From Streptomyces sp. XD-27 (GTDB lineage: Bacteria > Actinomycetota > Actinomycetes > Streptomycetales > Streptomycetaceae), in the NCBI RefSeq assembly GCF_030553055.1, contig NZ_CP130713.1:3844001-3908000 (forward strand): a stretch of 64,000 nt of DNA. The letters are read 5' to 3'. Shown in pieces: positions 33,677 to 42,450 of this stretch; positions within the stretch are counted from its first letter, which is position 1; every line of letters starts with the position of its first letter. The notes under the pieces were generated by a model, which saw only the letters and a program-made list of their open reading frames with translations, was not told where the DNA came from and ran no database searches. The translations under genes were made by a program, and so were the position numbers.

Positions 33677-34990
33677 ATGCACATCAGCAGACGAATATCC
33701 CTGGCCGCAGCCGGGGCGGGACTGGCCCTGACCACCGCCTTGCTGGCTCCCGCCTCCGCAACGGCGTCGGCACCTGGGACGGGGACGGCGACAGGACTGC
33801 GCGTCGGTCCGACCGGCGAGATCCCGAAGCCCAAGGCAGCCGGCCCCGTCGAGCTCAGGAACGAGCGCACCTGCGACACGGTGCGGCCGAAGCTGGAGGG
33901 CTACGCCGCGGCGGGCATGGGGAAGGTCACCTGCCTTGAGCAGCAGAAGCCCGCCGCGGTGAAGACGGCGGCGCGGTCGGCTCCGTCGAAGCCGGCGGGG
34001 GAAGCGCTCAGCGCCGCGCCGAAGTGCAGCGTCACGATGGGGCAGTGGTACTTCACCCGCTTCGACGCCTGCGGCTCGGTTCAGCTCACGTACACCGTGT
34101 TCGACACCAGGACGAAGAAGAAGATCGGCGGGGCGACCTTCACCGCCAAGCAGGAGATCACGCTCGCGGCCAAGAGCGGCGAATGGAAGACCGATGACTC
34201 GCTGAAGCTGGACTCGGCGTGGGGCGCGGCCAAGGGGCTGCGCGCGGTGTGGAAGACCGAGTGCGTCGGTGGCGGGGCCTGTGGAGCCGGCACCGCCTGG
34301 GGCGGCGCTCAGAAGATCTCCGTGGGCAAGACCCTCCACGGCGGCACCACCCACAAGTGGAAGGCCGGGCAGAACACCCAGGGGTTCACGACGAAGACCA
34401 CGGTGACCATCACGGGATCCGGCCAGATCCTGCTGCACCCGGCCACCTTCGAGCCGCCGGGGAAGATGACCATCCGCTGCGACAAGATCGCCAGCGGTGC
34501 GAGTGTCGGCTGCGTCTTCCCGTCGTTCGCCCCCACGCTGACGCTGCCGCTGAAGAACCGCGGGCACGTCAACGTCGCCTTTTCCATGCAGCACCTCACC
34601 GACCACTGGGGCTGGGAGGGCAAGGGCAGCCCGCTGACCCGCGAGATGGACGAGTCGGTCATCAACTCCAATCGCGGCAAGGTCTGCGACTCGGCGTGGA
34701 AGGCGGATCCGACGGTCCCCGAGGACAGCTGCGACGAGTTCCCGTTCGCCGCGACGAACCAGAGCGGTGGCCAGTTCGGCCTCAGGGGCAAGGACTGCGC
34801 CCAGATCCGCCCCGACACGCCGCAGAACGGGCGGTGGAACGTCACTCCGTTGAACGACGTCACCGGACGGCGTTGCACGATCGGCCACGTCCCCAACAAG
34901 GAGAACGGGTCGGTGGGTGGATCCCTGTCGGCCTTCTACCAGAACCAGCGGGTCCTCGACGACGAGAAGTTCTGGCTCGCCGTCCGCTGA
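33677..34990 (+). CDS. Secreted protein with NucA/NucB-type deoxyribonuclease domain
   Basis: 437 aa. Signal peptide 1-33 (MHISRRISLAAAGAGLALTT ... ASATASA). The central part is a Cys-containing beta-rich region (CSVTMGQWYFTRFDACGS). The C-terminal motif CDEFPFAATNQSGG at 352-365 corresponds to the DEYPFA-type catalytic motif of NucA/NucB sporulation nucleases. It is predicted to degrade DNA outside the cell. ATG 33677 follows CGAGGACACGC. It diverges from the nSTAND gene across 236 bp and is closed by a perfect 44-base hairpin. Confidence 0.85.
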   Translation: MHISRRISLAAAGAGLALTTALLAPASATASAPGTGTATGLRVGPTGEIPKPKAAGPVELRNERTCDTVRPKLEGYAAAGMGKVTCLEQQKPAAVKTAARSAPSKPAGEALSAAPKCSVTMGQWYFTRFDACGSVQLTYTVFDTRTKKKIGGATFTAKQEITLAAKSGEWKTDDSLKLDSAWGAAKGLRAVWKTECVGGGACGAGTAWGGAQKISVGKTLHGGTTHKWKAGQNTQGFTTKTTVTITGSGQILLHPATFEPPGKMTIRCDKIASGASVGCVFPSFAPTLTLPLKNRGHVNVAFSMQHLTDHWGWEGKGSPLTREMDESVINSNRGKVCDSAWKADPTVPEDSCDEFPFAATNQSGGQFGLRGKDCAQIRPDTPQNGRWNVTPLNDVTGRRCTIGHVPNKENGSVGGSLSAFYQNQRVLDDEKFWLAVR

Positions 34991-34996
34991 CCGCAC

Positions 34997-35040
34997 CGTG
35001 CTCTGCCGGCCCCGGGACGTCCCGGGGCCGGCAGAGCACG
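34997..35040. terminator. 44-base perfect hairpin terminator
   Basis: Uninterrupted palindrome, CGTGCTCTGCCGGCCCCGGG and its complement around ACGT, directly between the converging nuclease and DUF6461 genes. Confidence 0.9.
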
Positions 35041-35046
35041 TCGGGC

Positions 35047-35813
35047 TCACTGCCCCGTGGACGCGCCCAGCCCACCGGTCGTCTTCGCCCTCCCGGCCGG
35101 CCGCGGGGCGGAACGCCCACCCACCGGGCCGCCAACCGCTCCCCCCTCGATCACGGGAGTGCCCGGATCGGTCACGGGAGTGCCCGGATCCGGCCCCCGG
35201 AACCCGTCCACCCGTGATGGCTCCGGAGTCAGGCCGTCCGCCGGGAGCCTGCCCGTCAACGCCAGCGTGGTCTGCTCCTGCGACACGACCACGCCCGTCA
35301 CCTCGTGCAGCAGCGCCAGCCCCCGTGCCGCCGAGCGGAGCCGTCCGCGTCGAGGAGGCCGACCCGCCGCATCTGCTCCACAAGCCGGTCCGGATTCGCC
35401 CCGCCCCGTGCCGCTCGCTCCTGCGGAGCCGCAGTGTCGAAGCCGGTGATCAGCGCGCCGTCCTGCCAGTATTCGACGCTTTCCGCTCCACCCGCCGTGA
35501 AGCAGCAGATCACCTCCGTCCCCCGGGAGGCGCACTCCAGTCGGGCCGAGCCGCTGCCCCAGAGGCTGGCCGGCTCCAGCGAGAAGGCCCAGCCGTCGGC
35601 CTCTCCGGCTCGCGCCGCACCCCAGGTCCAGTAGTCCGCCATGCCCGCCCACAGGAACGCGTTCGCCTCGTCCTCGTCCCGCGGCACGAACATCTCGGCG
35701 GTGCCGGCCCCCAGGCGCGACATGAGCTCACGGCCGGTCAGGGCCTTGGCCAGGACAAGGCAGTGGGTCTCGTACACGTCGGCGATCCAGACCAGCGGAT
35801 TCACGTCCGTCAT
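35047..35813 (-). CDS. DUF6461 family protein, frameshifted near its C-terminus
   Basis: ATG 35813 (MTDVNPLVWIADVYETHCLV). The body reads DEDEANAFLWAGMADYWTWG, WAFSLEPASLWGSGSARLE and ESVEYWQDGALITGFDTAAP, as in DUF6461 proteins, up to EQMRRVGLLDADG. The conserved ending LALLHEVTGVVVSQE is in another frame; adding one G to the G5 run at 35320-35324 joins them. The repaired protein is about 255 aa, with an unusual C-terminal stretch PDPGTPVTDPGTPVIEGG. Function unknown. Confidence 0.75.
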
Positions 35814-35940
35814 GCCCCTCCTCGGCTGTAGGTGGATCCTCGATGCCATGGTGCTACAGGCTCTACGCCCCGGGGCCGACCAAGCCCGCGTCGTGGGCCA
35901 TGACAGGACTCGCCAGACCTCGACCTCATCGGCTGGGCGC

Positions 35941-36750
35941 TCACCGCCCGAGGGCGGTGGCCATACGGGCGTAACGTCCGGGGGTGATGCCCACGAGCCG
36001 TTTGAAGTGCCGGGTCAGATGCGACTGGTCGTAGAAGCCGGTCGCGGCCGCCACCTCGCCGGGTGACTGCCCGTCGAGGAACAGCCGTCGGGCGCGGTCG
36101 ACCCGGCGGGCCATCAGGTACTGGTGCGGGGCGATGCCGAAGGCGCTGCTGAACGCCCGCACCAGGTGCGTGGGGTGGGCATGTACCAGCTTCGCGGCCT
36201 CGGCCAGGGACACCCCATGGAGCAGCCGTTCGTCGAGGAGCTCCCGCATGCTGCCGGCTACCCTGCGGTCGGGCGCCGGCGGGCCGGCGGCGAGCCGGGG
36301 CCGCAAGTGGCCGCGCAACCGTTCTCCGATCAGGGCGAGACGGCTCTCCGCCTCCAGTTCGTCGCCCCGGCTCGCGAGGGCCGTGTGCAGCTGCCCGACG
36401 CGTCGGCGCAGGAGAGGGTCGACCAGGTCGGGGCCATCCACCGCCGGACCGATGAAGCTCTCGTCGAGTTGGCTCAGGTCCAGGTAGAGCACCCGCTTAC
36501 GGAAGCCCTGCGGGGTGGCGGGTGAGCCGTTGTGCGGCACCTGCGGCGGGAGCAGGGACACCGTGTCGTGCGGGGTGCCGCGCTCGTGGCGGTTCAGGTC
36601 ATAGCGCACCGCGCCGTCGTCGACGATCAGCAGGGTCCATGCCTCGTGGACGTGCATCGGGTACGCATGCTCGGTGAAGTGGGCGTGGAAGACCTCCACA
36701 ACACCCGCGATCCGCGGGCGCCACGCGGAAACCTCCTGCCGGGCCACCAT
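35941..36750 (-). CDS. AraC-family transcriptional regulator
   Basis: 269 aa from ATG 36750 (MVARQEVSAWRP). N-terminal cupin-type sensing domain (HAHFTEHAYPMHVHEAWTLL, RGTPHDTVSLLPPQVPHNG) and C-terminal double helix-turn-helix (HGVSLAEAAKLVHAHPTHLV, then SPGEVAAATGFYDQSHLTRH and FKRLVGITPGRYAR). It probably controls the divergent DUF2000 gene that starts 50 bases away, an association seen in other actinobacteria. Confidence 0.93.
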   Translation of the reverse strand: MVARQEVSAWRPRIAGVVEVFHAHFTEHAYPMHVHEAWTLLIVDDGAVRYDLNRHERGTPHDTVSLLPPQVPHNGSPATPQGFRKRVLYLDLSQLDESFIGPAVDGPDLVDPLLRRRVGQLHTALASRGDELEAESRLALIGERLRGHLRPRLAAGPPAPDRRVAGSMRELLDERLLHGVSLAEAAKLVHAHPTHLVRAFSSAFGIAPHQYLMARRVDRARRLFLDGQSPGEVAAATGFYDQSHLTRHFKRLVGITPGRYARMATALGR

Positions 36751-36799
36751 GCAAAGAACGTACAAGACAGTGCCGTTGCCCGACCGGCAGCCTCGATGC

Positions 36800-37231
36800 A
36801 TGACGACCGAGAACACGCCCGTACGTTTCGACACCAAGATCGCCGTACTGCTGCGCGACGATCTGGAGCCCTGGCAGCGGCTGAACGTGACCGCATTCCT
36901 GGTCAGCGGCCTCGGCTCGGAGCTGCCCGAGGTGATCGGCGAACCGTACGCCGACGCCGACGGCACCCCCTACCTGCCGATGTTCCGCCAGCCTGTCCTC
37001 GTCTTCGAGGGGGCGAAGGAGACGCTGACCGCCGCGCACGGTCGCGCCCTGTCCCGCTCGCTCCCCCGGTCGGTGTTCACCTCCGATCTCTTCGCCACCG
37101 GCAACGACCAGGACAACCGTGCGGCGGTAGCCGCCACGCCGAGGGACCAACTGGATCTGGTGGGTCTCGCTGTGTATGGGCCGCGCAACGCGGTGGACAA
37201 AGTGCTCAAGGGGGCCCGGATGCACCCCTGA
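36800..37231 (+). CDS. DUF2000 family protein
   Basis: 143 aa from ATG 36800 (MTTENTPVRFDTKIAVLLRD). Typical family pieces: PWQRLNVTAFLVSGLGSELP, GEPYADADGTPYLPMFRQPV and DLVGLAVYGPRNAVDKVLKG. DUF2000 proteins have a peptidyl-tRNA-hydrolase-like alpha/beta fold of unknown activity. Divergent from the AraC regulator, with overlapping promoter space. Confidence 0.9.
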   Translation: MTTENTPVRFDTKIAVLLRDDLEPWQRLNVTAFLVSGLGSELPEVIGEPYADADGTPYLPMFRQPVLVFEGAKETLTAAHGRALSRSLPRSVFTSDLFATGNDQDNRAAVAATPRDQLDLVGLAVYGPRNAVDKVLKGARMHP

Positions 37232-37252
37232 ACGTCGTCGGAAGGCGGGGTT

Positions 37253-38266
37253 TCAGACCGCGGTCCCGGCCACCGCCTGCCTCCTGGCGCGGGACGTGGG
37301 GGATATGGGAGATGCAGGGGATGTGTGGGATATGGGAGATGCGGGGGATGCGGGGGCCGGGGCCCCCGTCTGCTCGTCGGCCCGCGCCACCGCCTCCAGC
37401 GCGGTCCGCGCGAAGGCGCGTACTGCGCCGGTGCTGTCGCCGGCGCGCCAGACCAGCCCGTAGCCGACCGGGGCGGCGTCGTCGAAGGGGAGGTAGCGGA
37501 CGCCGGGGCGGGCGGAGTAGGTGGCGGTGTGTGCGGCGGTGAGGAACGCGCCCTTTCCGGCGGCGACGAGCATCAGTGCCTCCTGCATGTTGGTGACGCC
37601 CGGACCGCGCGCGATGGGGCGGCCGCCCGGGGTGTGCGCGGGGACGTGGTACTCCAGCCGGTAATCGGGGATGTCACCGGCGATCGTCAGCAGCACCACC
37701 TCGGCCAGGTCTTCGAGCGAGACGCGGCGTCGGGCAGCGAGCGGATGCCCGGAGGCGATGGCCAGCACCCGCTCCTCCGTGAACAGCGCGGGACCCGCGC
37801 CCAGGTCCTCCTCGCGCACCGGGAGCTCGGTGAGCTGGACGTCGAACTCGCCCTTGCGCAGCGGCCCGTACGGATCGGACAGCGGCACCTCACAGATCTC
37901 GACGTCGAGCTCCGGGTGGCTCGCGCGCAGCGCCTCGGCCGCCCGCAGCACGATCTCCCCGGCCGGCGGGCCGGAGAATCCGATGTGCAGTACCCCGCTG
38001 ACACCGCGCGCGGCAGCGGCAGCCCTGGCGAGGGCCGCGTCGATCGCGCGATGGTGGGGTTCGAGGTCCTCGCGGAGCTGCCGGCCGAGGCCGGTGAGGG
38101 CGACCCGGCGGCTCGTACGGACGAACAGCGGTGCGCCGACGCGGCGTTCGAGCCGCTGCACAAGCTGGCTCACCCGGGCCCGGGACAGCCGCATGCGCTC
38201 GGCCGTGCGGCCGAAGTGCAACTCCTCGGCGAGGATCAGGAAGCACTCCAGTTCGTCGCGCTCCAT
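37253..38266 (-). CDS. LysR-family transcriptional regulator with repetitive C-terminal tail
   Basis: 337 aa. N-terminal winged helix-turn-helix (ELECFLILAEELHFGRTAER, RLSRARVSQLVQRLERRVGA), then a LysR co-inducer domain (SGVLHIGFSGPPAGEIVLRA; LEYHVPAHTPGG). The last 35 or so residues are low-complexity repeats (ASPASPISHTSPASPISPTS) coded by a short tandem DNA repeat. ATG 38266 has a GGAGGG leader. It likely regulates the divergent MFS exporter. Confidence 0.93.
   Translation of the reverse strand: MERDELECFLILAEELHFGRTAERMRLSRARVSQLVQRLERRVGAPLFVRTSRRVALTGLGRQLREDLEPHHRAIDAALARAAAAARGVSGVLHIGFSGPPAGEIVLRAAEALRASHPELDVEICEVPLSDPYGPLRKGEFDVQLTELPVREEDLGAGPALFTEERVLAIASGHPLAARRRVSLEDLAEVVLLTIAGDIPDYRLEYHVPAHTPGGRPIARGPGVTNMQEALMLVAAGKGAFLTAAHTATYSARPGVRYLPFDDAAPVGYGLVWRAGDSTGAVRAFARTALEAVARADEQTGAPAPASPASPISHTSPASPISPTSRARRQAVAGTAV
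37299..37358. repeat. Tandem repeat within the LysR C-terminus
   Basis: Repeats of GGGATATGGGAGATG-like units (15-24 bases) encode the Ser/Pro/Ile tail. Length is likely to vary between strains. Confidence 0.7.
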
Positions 38267-38284
38267 GGACACCCTCCGCTCCCT

Positions 38285-38325
38285 TGAACGCCGTGAACAC
38301 CCTGAACGCCCTGAACGCCCTGAAC
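38285..38325. repeat. 9-bp tandem repeats (TGAACGCCC) in the LysR leader
   Basis: Four to five near-perfect units TGAACGCC(C/G) just upstream of the LysR start, in the LysR/MFS divergent region. May influence expression or be a binding array. Confidence 0.65.
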
Positions 38326-38472
38326 TCCCCGGATCAGTAAGCCTGTCTGAACGAACATTGCGATCTTCGCTGTTGTTCCCCCTCTCCGGCCGACCGAGGG
38401 TGAGGGGGCGGGCGACAACCCCGTCAGCCGCCCCCATCCACCCACGTCACCGAGGAACCGAGGGATCGAGAG

Positions 38473-39900
38473 ATGCAGATGAGCGCGAGAAACTGGGGCG
38501 TGTTGTTCGTCCTGTGCGGGGCGATCTTCCTGGAGGGCATCGACGTGGCCATGCTCAACGTGGCCCTGCCGTCGATCCGCGCGGACCTCGGCATGTCCAC
38601 CGGCGAGCTGCAGTGGGTCATGAGCGCGTACGTCCTGGGCTACGGCGGCTTCATGCTGCTCGGCGGCCGCGCGGCCGACCTCTTCGGGCGCCGCCGGATG
38701 TTCGTCTTCTGGCTGTTCGTCTTCCTGGTCTTCTCCGGCCTGGGCGGCTTCGCCACCGAGGGCTGGATGCTGCTCGCCGCGCGGTTCGTCACCGGCGTCG
38801 CGGCCGCCTTCATGACCCCGGCCGGCCTGTCCATCATCACCACGAGCTTCGCGGAGGGGCCGCAGCGCGACCGGGCCCTGCTCATCTACTCCGGCACCGC
38901 GGCCGGCGGGTTCTCCATCGGCCTGGTCGTCGGCGGGCTGCTCACCGCGGCCGACTGGCGCTGGGTGTTCTTCGCCCCGGTCGCGCTGTCCGCCGTCATC
39001 CTGGTCGCCGCGCTCGCGCTCCTGCCGAAGTCGCCGCGGGAGAACCGGGCCGGGCAGGGCGTCGACCTGGCGGGCGCGATCACCGTCACCACGGCCATCA
39101 TGCTGCTCGTCCTGGGGGTCGAGCGCGCCTCGCACGCGGGCCTCGGCCGGACCGTCGCCACGCTGGCCGCCGGCCTTGCCCTCCTCGCCGTCTTCGCCGC
39201 CGTCGAGCGCCGCGCCGCCACCCCGCTCGTCCGCCTCGGCATCCTCCGCCGCGGTTCGTTGGTCCGCGCCAACCTCGTCGGGCTGCTCTTCTCCGCCGGC
39301 TTCTTCGCCTTCCAGTTCCTGGTGGTGCTCTATCTCCAGGAGCTGCGCGGCTGGTCCACGCTCCAGACGAGCTTCGCGATGATCGTCATCGGCATCGACG
39401 CAATCCTGTCGCCCACGCTCACCCCCAGACTCGTGAACCGGTTCGGCAACGCCCGGGTGATCTTCGGCGGGCTGCTGCTGGCGGCGCTCTCGTACGGCCT
39501 GTTCCTGCCGGTCGGCGCCGACTGGACGTACCCGATGATGCTGCCGAGCCTGATCGTCCTCGGCCTCGGCTTCTCGCTGGCGTACGGACCGCTCACCATC
39601 GTCGCCACGGAGGGCGTGGAGGAGTCGGAGCAGGGCTTGGCCGGCGGCCTGCTCTACACCTCCTTCCAGTTCGGCGCCGCGCTCGGCCTCTCCGCCGCCA
39701 CCGCGGTCAACGTCGCCGCCACGGATTCGGACAGCCCCGCCGCCCTGCTCGACGGCTACCACGCCGCCCTCGCCGTCCCGCTCACCACCGCCCTGCTCGC
39801 CGTCGTCATCGGCGCGTTCGGGCTGCGGGGCGGGGGCCGCGCGGAAGGGGTGGACGGGACAGGCGGCGCGGACCGTACGGAGACCCGCACCGCCATCTGA
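38473..39900 (+). CDS. MFS drug-efflux transporter (DHA2/EmrB-QacA type)
   Basis: 475 aa, about 14 membrane helices. Motifs: NWGVLFVLCGAIFLEGIDVA with D24 in helix 1 (LDxTIVNVALP-like MLNVALPSIRADL), motif A GGRAADLFGRRRMF and motif C-like FSIGLVVGGLL. Proton-driven export of hydrophobic drugs is the usual role. ATG 38473. Divergent from the LysR regulator, so probably induced through it. Confidence 0.92.
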   Translation: MQMSARNWGVLFVLCGAIFLEGIDVAMLNVALPSIRADLGMSTGELQWVMSAYVLGYGGFMLLGGRAADLFGRRRMFVFWLFVFLVFSGLGGFATEGWMLLAARFVTGVAAAFMTPAGLSIITTSFAEGPQRDRALLIYSGTAAGGFSIGLVVGGLLTAADWRWVFFAPVALSAVILVAALALLPKSPRENRAGQGVDLAGAITVTTAIMLLVLGVERASHAGLGRTVATLAAGLALLAVFAAVERRAATPLVRLGILRRGSLVRANLVGLLFSAGFFAFQFLVVLYLQELRGWSTLQTSFAMIVIGIDAILSPTLTPRLVNRFGNARVIFGGLLLAALSYGLFLPVGADWTYPMMLPSLIVLGLGFSLAYGPLTIVATEGVEESEQGLAGGLLYTSFQFGAALGLSAATAVNVAATDSDSPAALLDGYHAALAVPLTTALLAVVIGAFGLRGGGRAEGVDGTGGADRTETRTAI

Positions 39901-39923
39901 GGCGCTGCCCTCCGAACGCGACC

Positions 39924-40055
39924 GCCGACCCGGTCCACTACTGGCGCGGCGGCCCGGACGACCCCCGGTACCACGTGATCCGCATCGACCCCTGGCGCGT
40001 CCAGCTCGTCCGCGGCACCGACCTGGGCAGCACAATCTGGCGCCGGGACGGCTGA
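39924..40055 (+). pseudogene. C-terminal fragment of a pyridoxamine-phosphate-oxidase-like protein
   Basis: Encodes VHYWRGGPDDPRYHVIRIDP WRVQLVRGTDLGSTIW and a stop. The GGPDDP...VIRIDPWRVQLV pattern is the usual end of flavin-binding PNPOx-like or general-stress proteins. No start or N-terminal part lies between here and the MFS gene, so it is a remnant. Confidence 0.5.
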
Positions 40056-40165
40056 ACGCCGACGCCTCAGCCCGACGCCTTGTCCGGGGCGGCCGGGTTT
40101 CCGCCCTCAGCCGGAAGTCCGCCGGCGCAGGCAGCGGTGAGCACACCGGGCTCCGCTCCCGGCTG

Positions 40166-40516
40166 CTACGCGGAGAACTCGACGGCGATGTCGTACAGGC
40201 CCGGGCTTGCGGTGATCGGCGTCTGCAGGTCCTCGCGCGCGGCTCGGGTGCGCTCCTCGAACTCGGTGTCCGCAGTGGCGGCCTCCCACGCCTCTCGGCT
40301 TTCCCAGTGGGACACGTTGACGAGCTGGAACCGGGTCTCCGACGAACGGGCCCGGTGCAGCCGGGAGTCGAGAAATCCGGGCTTGGCGCTCATGAGTGCG
40401 GCGCGTTGCTCCCACTGGGCGATGAACGCGTCGAGGTGTTCGGCGGCTATTTCGAAGATGTTGATGAACGTGACGGACGAGCCCGGCGCGTTCACCGGCT
40501 GGCTCTCCAAGGCCAT
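40166..40516 (-). CDS. Antibiotic biosynthesis monooxygenase (ABM) domain protein
   Basis: 116 aa from ATG 40516. ABM fold: VTFINIFEIAAEHLDAFIAQ, FLDSRLHRARSSETRFQLVN, SHWESREAWEAATAD. Proteins of this dimeric ferredoxin-like family oxidise aromatic polyketides or degrade haem or quinols without cofactors. Last gene of a probable operon with a 4-helix membrane protein and an FAD oxidase (41001 and 42403). Confidence 0.9.
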   Translation of the reverse strand: MALESQPVNAPGSSVTFINIFEIAAEHLDAFIAQWEQRAALMSAKPGFLDSRLHRARSSETRFQLVNVSHWESREAWEAATADTEFEERTRAAREDLQTPITASPGLYDIAVEFSA

Positions 40517-40578
40517 GGGGAACTCCAAGGTCGGATGGCGCTGCCTGGCCCGCTCGGCGCGGGCCGGGTAGCGGTGGG

Positions 40579-41001
40579 TCAGGTCCTGCCGCGCAGCGCG
40601 GCGAGTTGCAGTATGGCGAACACCGAGACGGGGATGGCCTGCAGGACGGTCCATACCGTGCCGACGGCGTTGGGGTGCCACCAGTCGAGGACGAGGGAGG
40701 CGACGCTCGCCGCCACCCACGCGATCCCGATCGCGACGACGAGTCGCACCGATGCGGCGGGCGGACGAGCTCGGCCGGCCAGCACAGCGACGCCCACGCC
40801 GATCGTCAGCATCAGGCCGCCGGAGGTGAGTACCACCTTGTCGCCGACCCCGAGCAGCCGGGCGAGGGGGCCGGAGACGAGGAGGTAGACCAGCCCGAAC
40901 ACGATCATTCCGGCCGCGTCCATGGCGAGGATCCGGCGCAGCGGAGCATGAGCCGGCATGGGGGGACTCGTCGGGGCGACGTCCGCGGATGACGGTGTCA
41001 T
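40579..41001 (-). CDS. Four-helix integral membrane protein
   Basis: 140 aa, ATG 41001. Four hydrophobic segments: AGMIVFGLVYLLVSG, LTSGGLMLTIGVGVAVLAGR, VRLVVAIGIAWVAASVASLV and VWTVLQAIPVSVFAILQLAA. No known motif; similar small membrane proteins sit next to ABM genes. Co-directional with the FAD oxidase upstream (22-base gap) and ABM downstream (62-base gap). Confidence 0.85.
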   Translation of the reverse strand: MTPSSADVAPTSPPMPAHAPLRRILAMDAAGMIVFGLVYLLVSGPLARLLGVGDKVVLTSGGLMLTIGVGVAVLAGRARPPAASVRLVVAIGIAWVAASVASLVLDWWHPNAVGTVWTVLQAIPVSVFAILQLAALRGRT

Positions 41002-41023
41002 TGAGGTCTCCCAGCAGTCGGTG

Positions 41024-42403
41024 TCACCGATGGGTGCGCGGCGGGATGTTGTAGTTGAGGCGGAAGATGTTCTGGGGGTCGTAGTGGGCCTTCAGCGCGG
41101 TCAGCCGGTTGTGGTCGTCCGTGGTGTAGGCGGTGCGGGTCCGTTCCTGATCGGCGGCGTCGCCGTGGCCCATGAAGTTGAGGAACCGGCCGCTGGTCCA
41201 GGGCTCCAGGTCCTTGAACATGCGCTCCAGGAACGCATGCGCGTCGGTGGCGGAGACGCCGATCAAGGGGGTGAGGACCGCCAGCATGAAGCGTGCGTCG
41301 CGATGGCCGACGGCGTTCGGGTGCGCGGGCCGGCGGGCCAGCGCACCGCCCAGGTGGCGCAGCTCCACGATGGCCGGCAGCGCCGCGCCGGGGCCGGTGT
41401 GCTCGAGGATCGTACGGACCGTGTCGCCGTCCAGGTCCGCCAGGAAGGCGTTGTCGGCGGCCCACGGCATCGGGACCGGGGGGTCGTCGTGGATGTCGGC
41501 GCTCTGCTCGTAGGGCATGTCGCGCAGGTTCTCCAGCAGCCGGCGACCGGCCTGGCGGAGCGGTTCGACCATCCGCTCGCCGGCCTCGGGGGAGCCGGTG
41601 AAGGCGATCCGCACGTGGCAGACGTGGCGTCCGCGCATCGGCTCGGGCACCTGGGGGTCGTCCGGGAAGGGGATCAGTGCCGCCGACGAGTTCATCTCAT
41701 CGGGCACCGTGGCGGTCCACTGCCGGTATGCCTCCAGGATCCCGGGGCTCTGCTCGACGTCGAAGAAGAGCCCGCCGCCGTACAGCCGGGCCACCGGCAC
41801 CAGGCCGAACTCCATGCCGGTGACGATGCCGAAGTTGTCCCGCCCGCCCAGCAGCGCCCAGTACAGCTCCGGCTCGGCGTCCGGGGTGACGTGGCGCAGC
41901 CGCCCGTCGGCGGTCACCACGTCCATGGCCAGCACCCGGTCGGCCGCCCGGCCGTGGCTGCGTCCGAGCAGCGGGAGCCCTCCGCCCAGGGTGTAGGAGA
42001 CGACGCCCACGTGCGGGGCGGAGCCGTTCAGCGGCGCCAGGCCGTGCCGTGCCGCCTCGGGGATCACCTGCTCGAAGCGGGCGCCGGCTGCGACGTGCGC
42101 GCTGCGGGTCTCGGGGTCGACGCGGACAGCGGCCATGCGCCGGGTGGTGACCAGCAGCCCGCCCTCGGCGGCCACCGAGAAGCCGTGCCCGGTGCTCTGT
42201 ACGGCTACCGGCAAGCCGTGCGCCGCGGCGAAGACGACGGCCGCCGCCACGTCCTCGGCCCGCGCGGCGCCGACGATCACCTCCGGACGGTGCCGCACGG
42301 CGAGGTTGAAGCCCGTCCGCTCCTCGTCGAAGCCCTCCTGGCCGGGCAACAGCACGGGCCCCTCGATACGGGTGGCCAGGGTCTCGATGTCGTGACGCTC
42401 CAC
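41024..42403 (-). CDS. FAD-binding (BBE-type) oxidoreductase
   Basis: 459 aa, GTG 42403. PCMH-type FAD domain (VAVQSTGHGFSVAAEGGLLV, with His at the covalent position; VVSYTLGGGLPLLGRSHGR; YWALLGGRDNFGIVTGMEFG) and BBE C-terminus YDPQNIFRLNYNIPP. It oxidises an unknown alcohol or ring substrate with O2. First gene of the FAD oxidase/membrane protein/ABM operon, and divergent from a WYL regulator with a clear operator between them. Confidence 0.93.
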   Translation of the reverse strand: MERHDIETLATRIEGPVLLPGQEGFDEERTGFNLAVRHRPEVIVGAARAEDVAAAVVFAAAHGLPVAVQSTGHGFSVAAEGGLLVTTRRMAAVRVDPETRSAHVAAGARFEQVIPEAARHGLAPLNGSAPHVGVVSYTLGGGLPLLGRSHGRAADRVLAMDVVTADGRLRHVTPDAEPELYWALLGGRDNFGIVTGMEFGLVPVARLYGGGLFFDVEQSPGILEAYRQWTATVPDEMNSSAALIPFPDDPQVPEPMRGRHVCHVRIAFTGSPEAGERMVEPLRQAGRRLLENLRDMPYEQSADIHDDPPVPMPWAADNAFLADLDGDTVRTILEHTGPGAALPAIVELRHLGGALARRPAHPNAVGHRDARFMLAVLTPLIGVSATDAHAFLERMFKDLEPWTSGRFLNFMGHGDAADQERTRTAYTTDDHNRLTALKAHYDPQNIFRLNYNIPPRTHR

Positions 42404-42450
42404 GGTCGTGCTCCTTCGTCGGTGCCAACGGGAGCGATCTTGATGGGCTT

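Noticed and set aside
29688..34990. Complete anti-phage defence system
   Set aside because: The nSTAND protein alone is not enough; the divergent nuclease carries a signal peptide and would act outside the cell.
38236..40146. 636-aa minus-strand open frame
   Set aside because: Antisense to the MFS transporter; composition is the low-complexity charged pattern typical of shadows.
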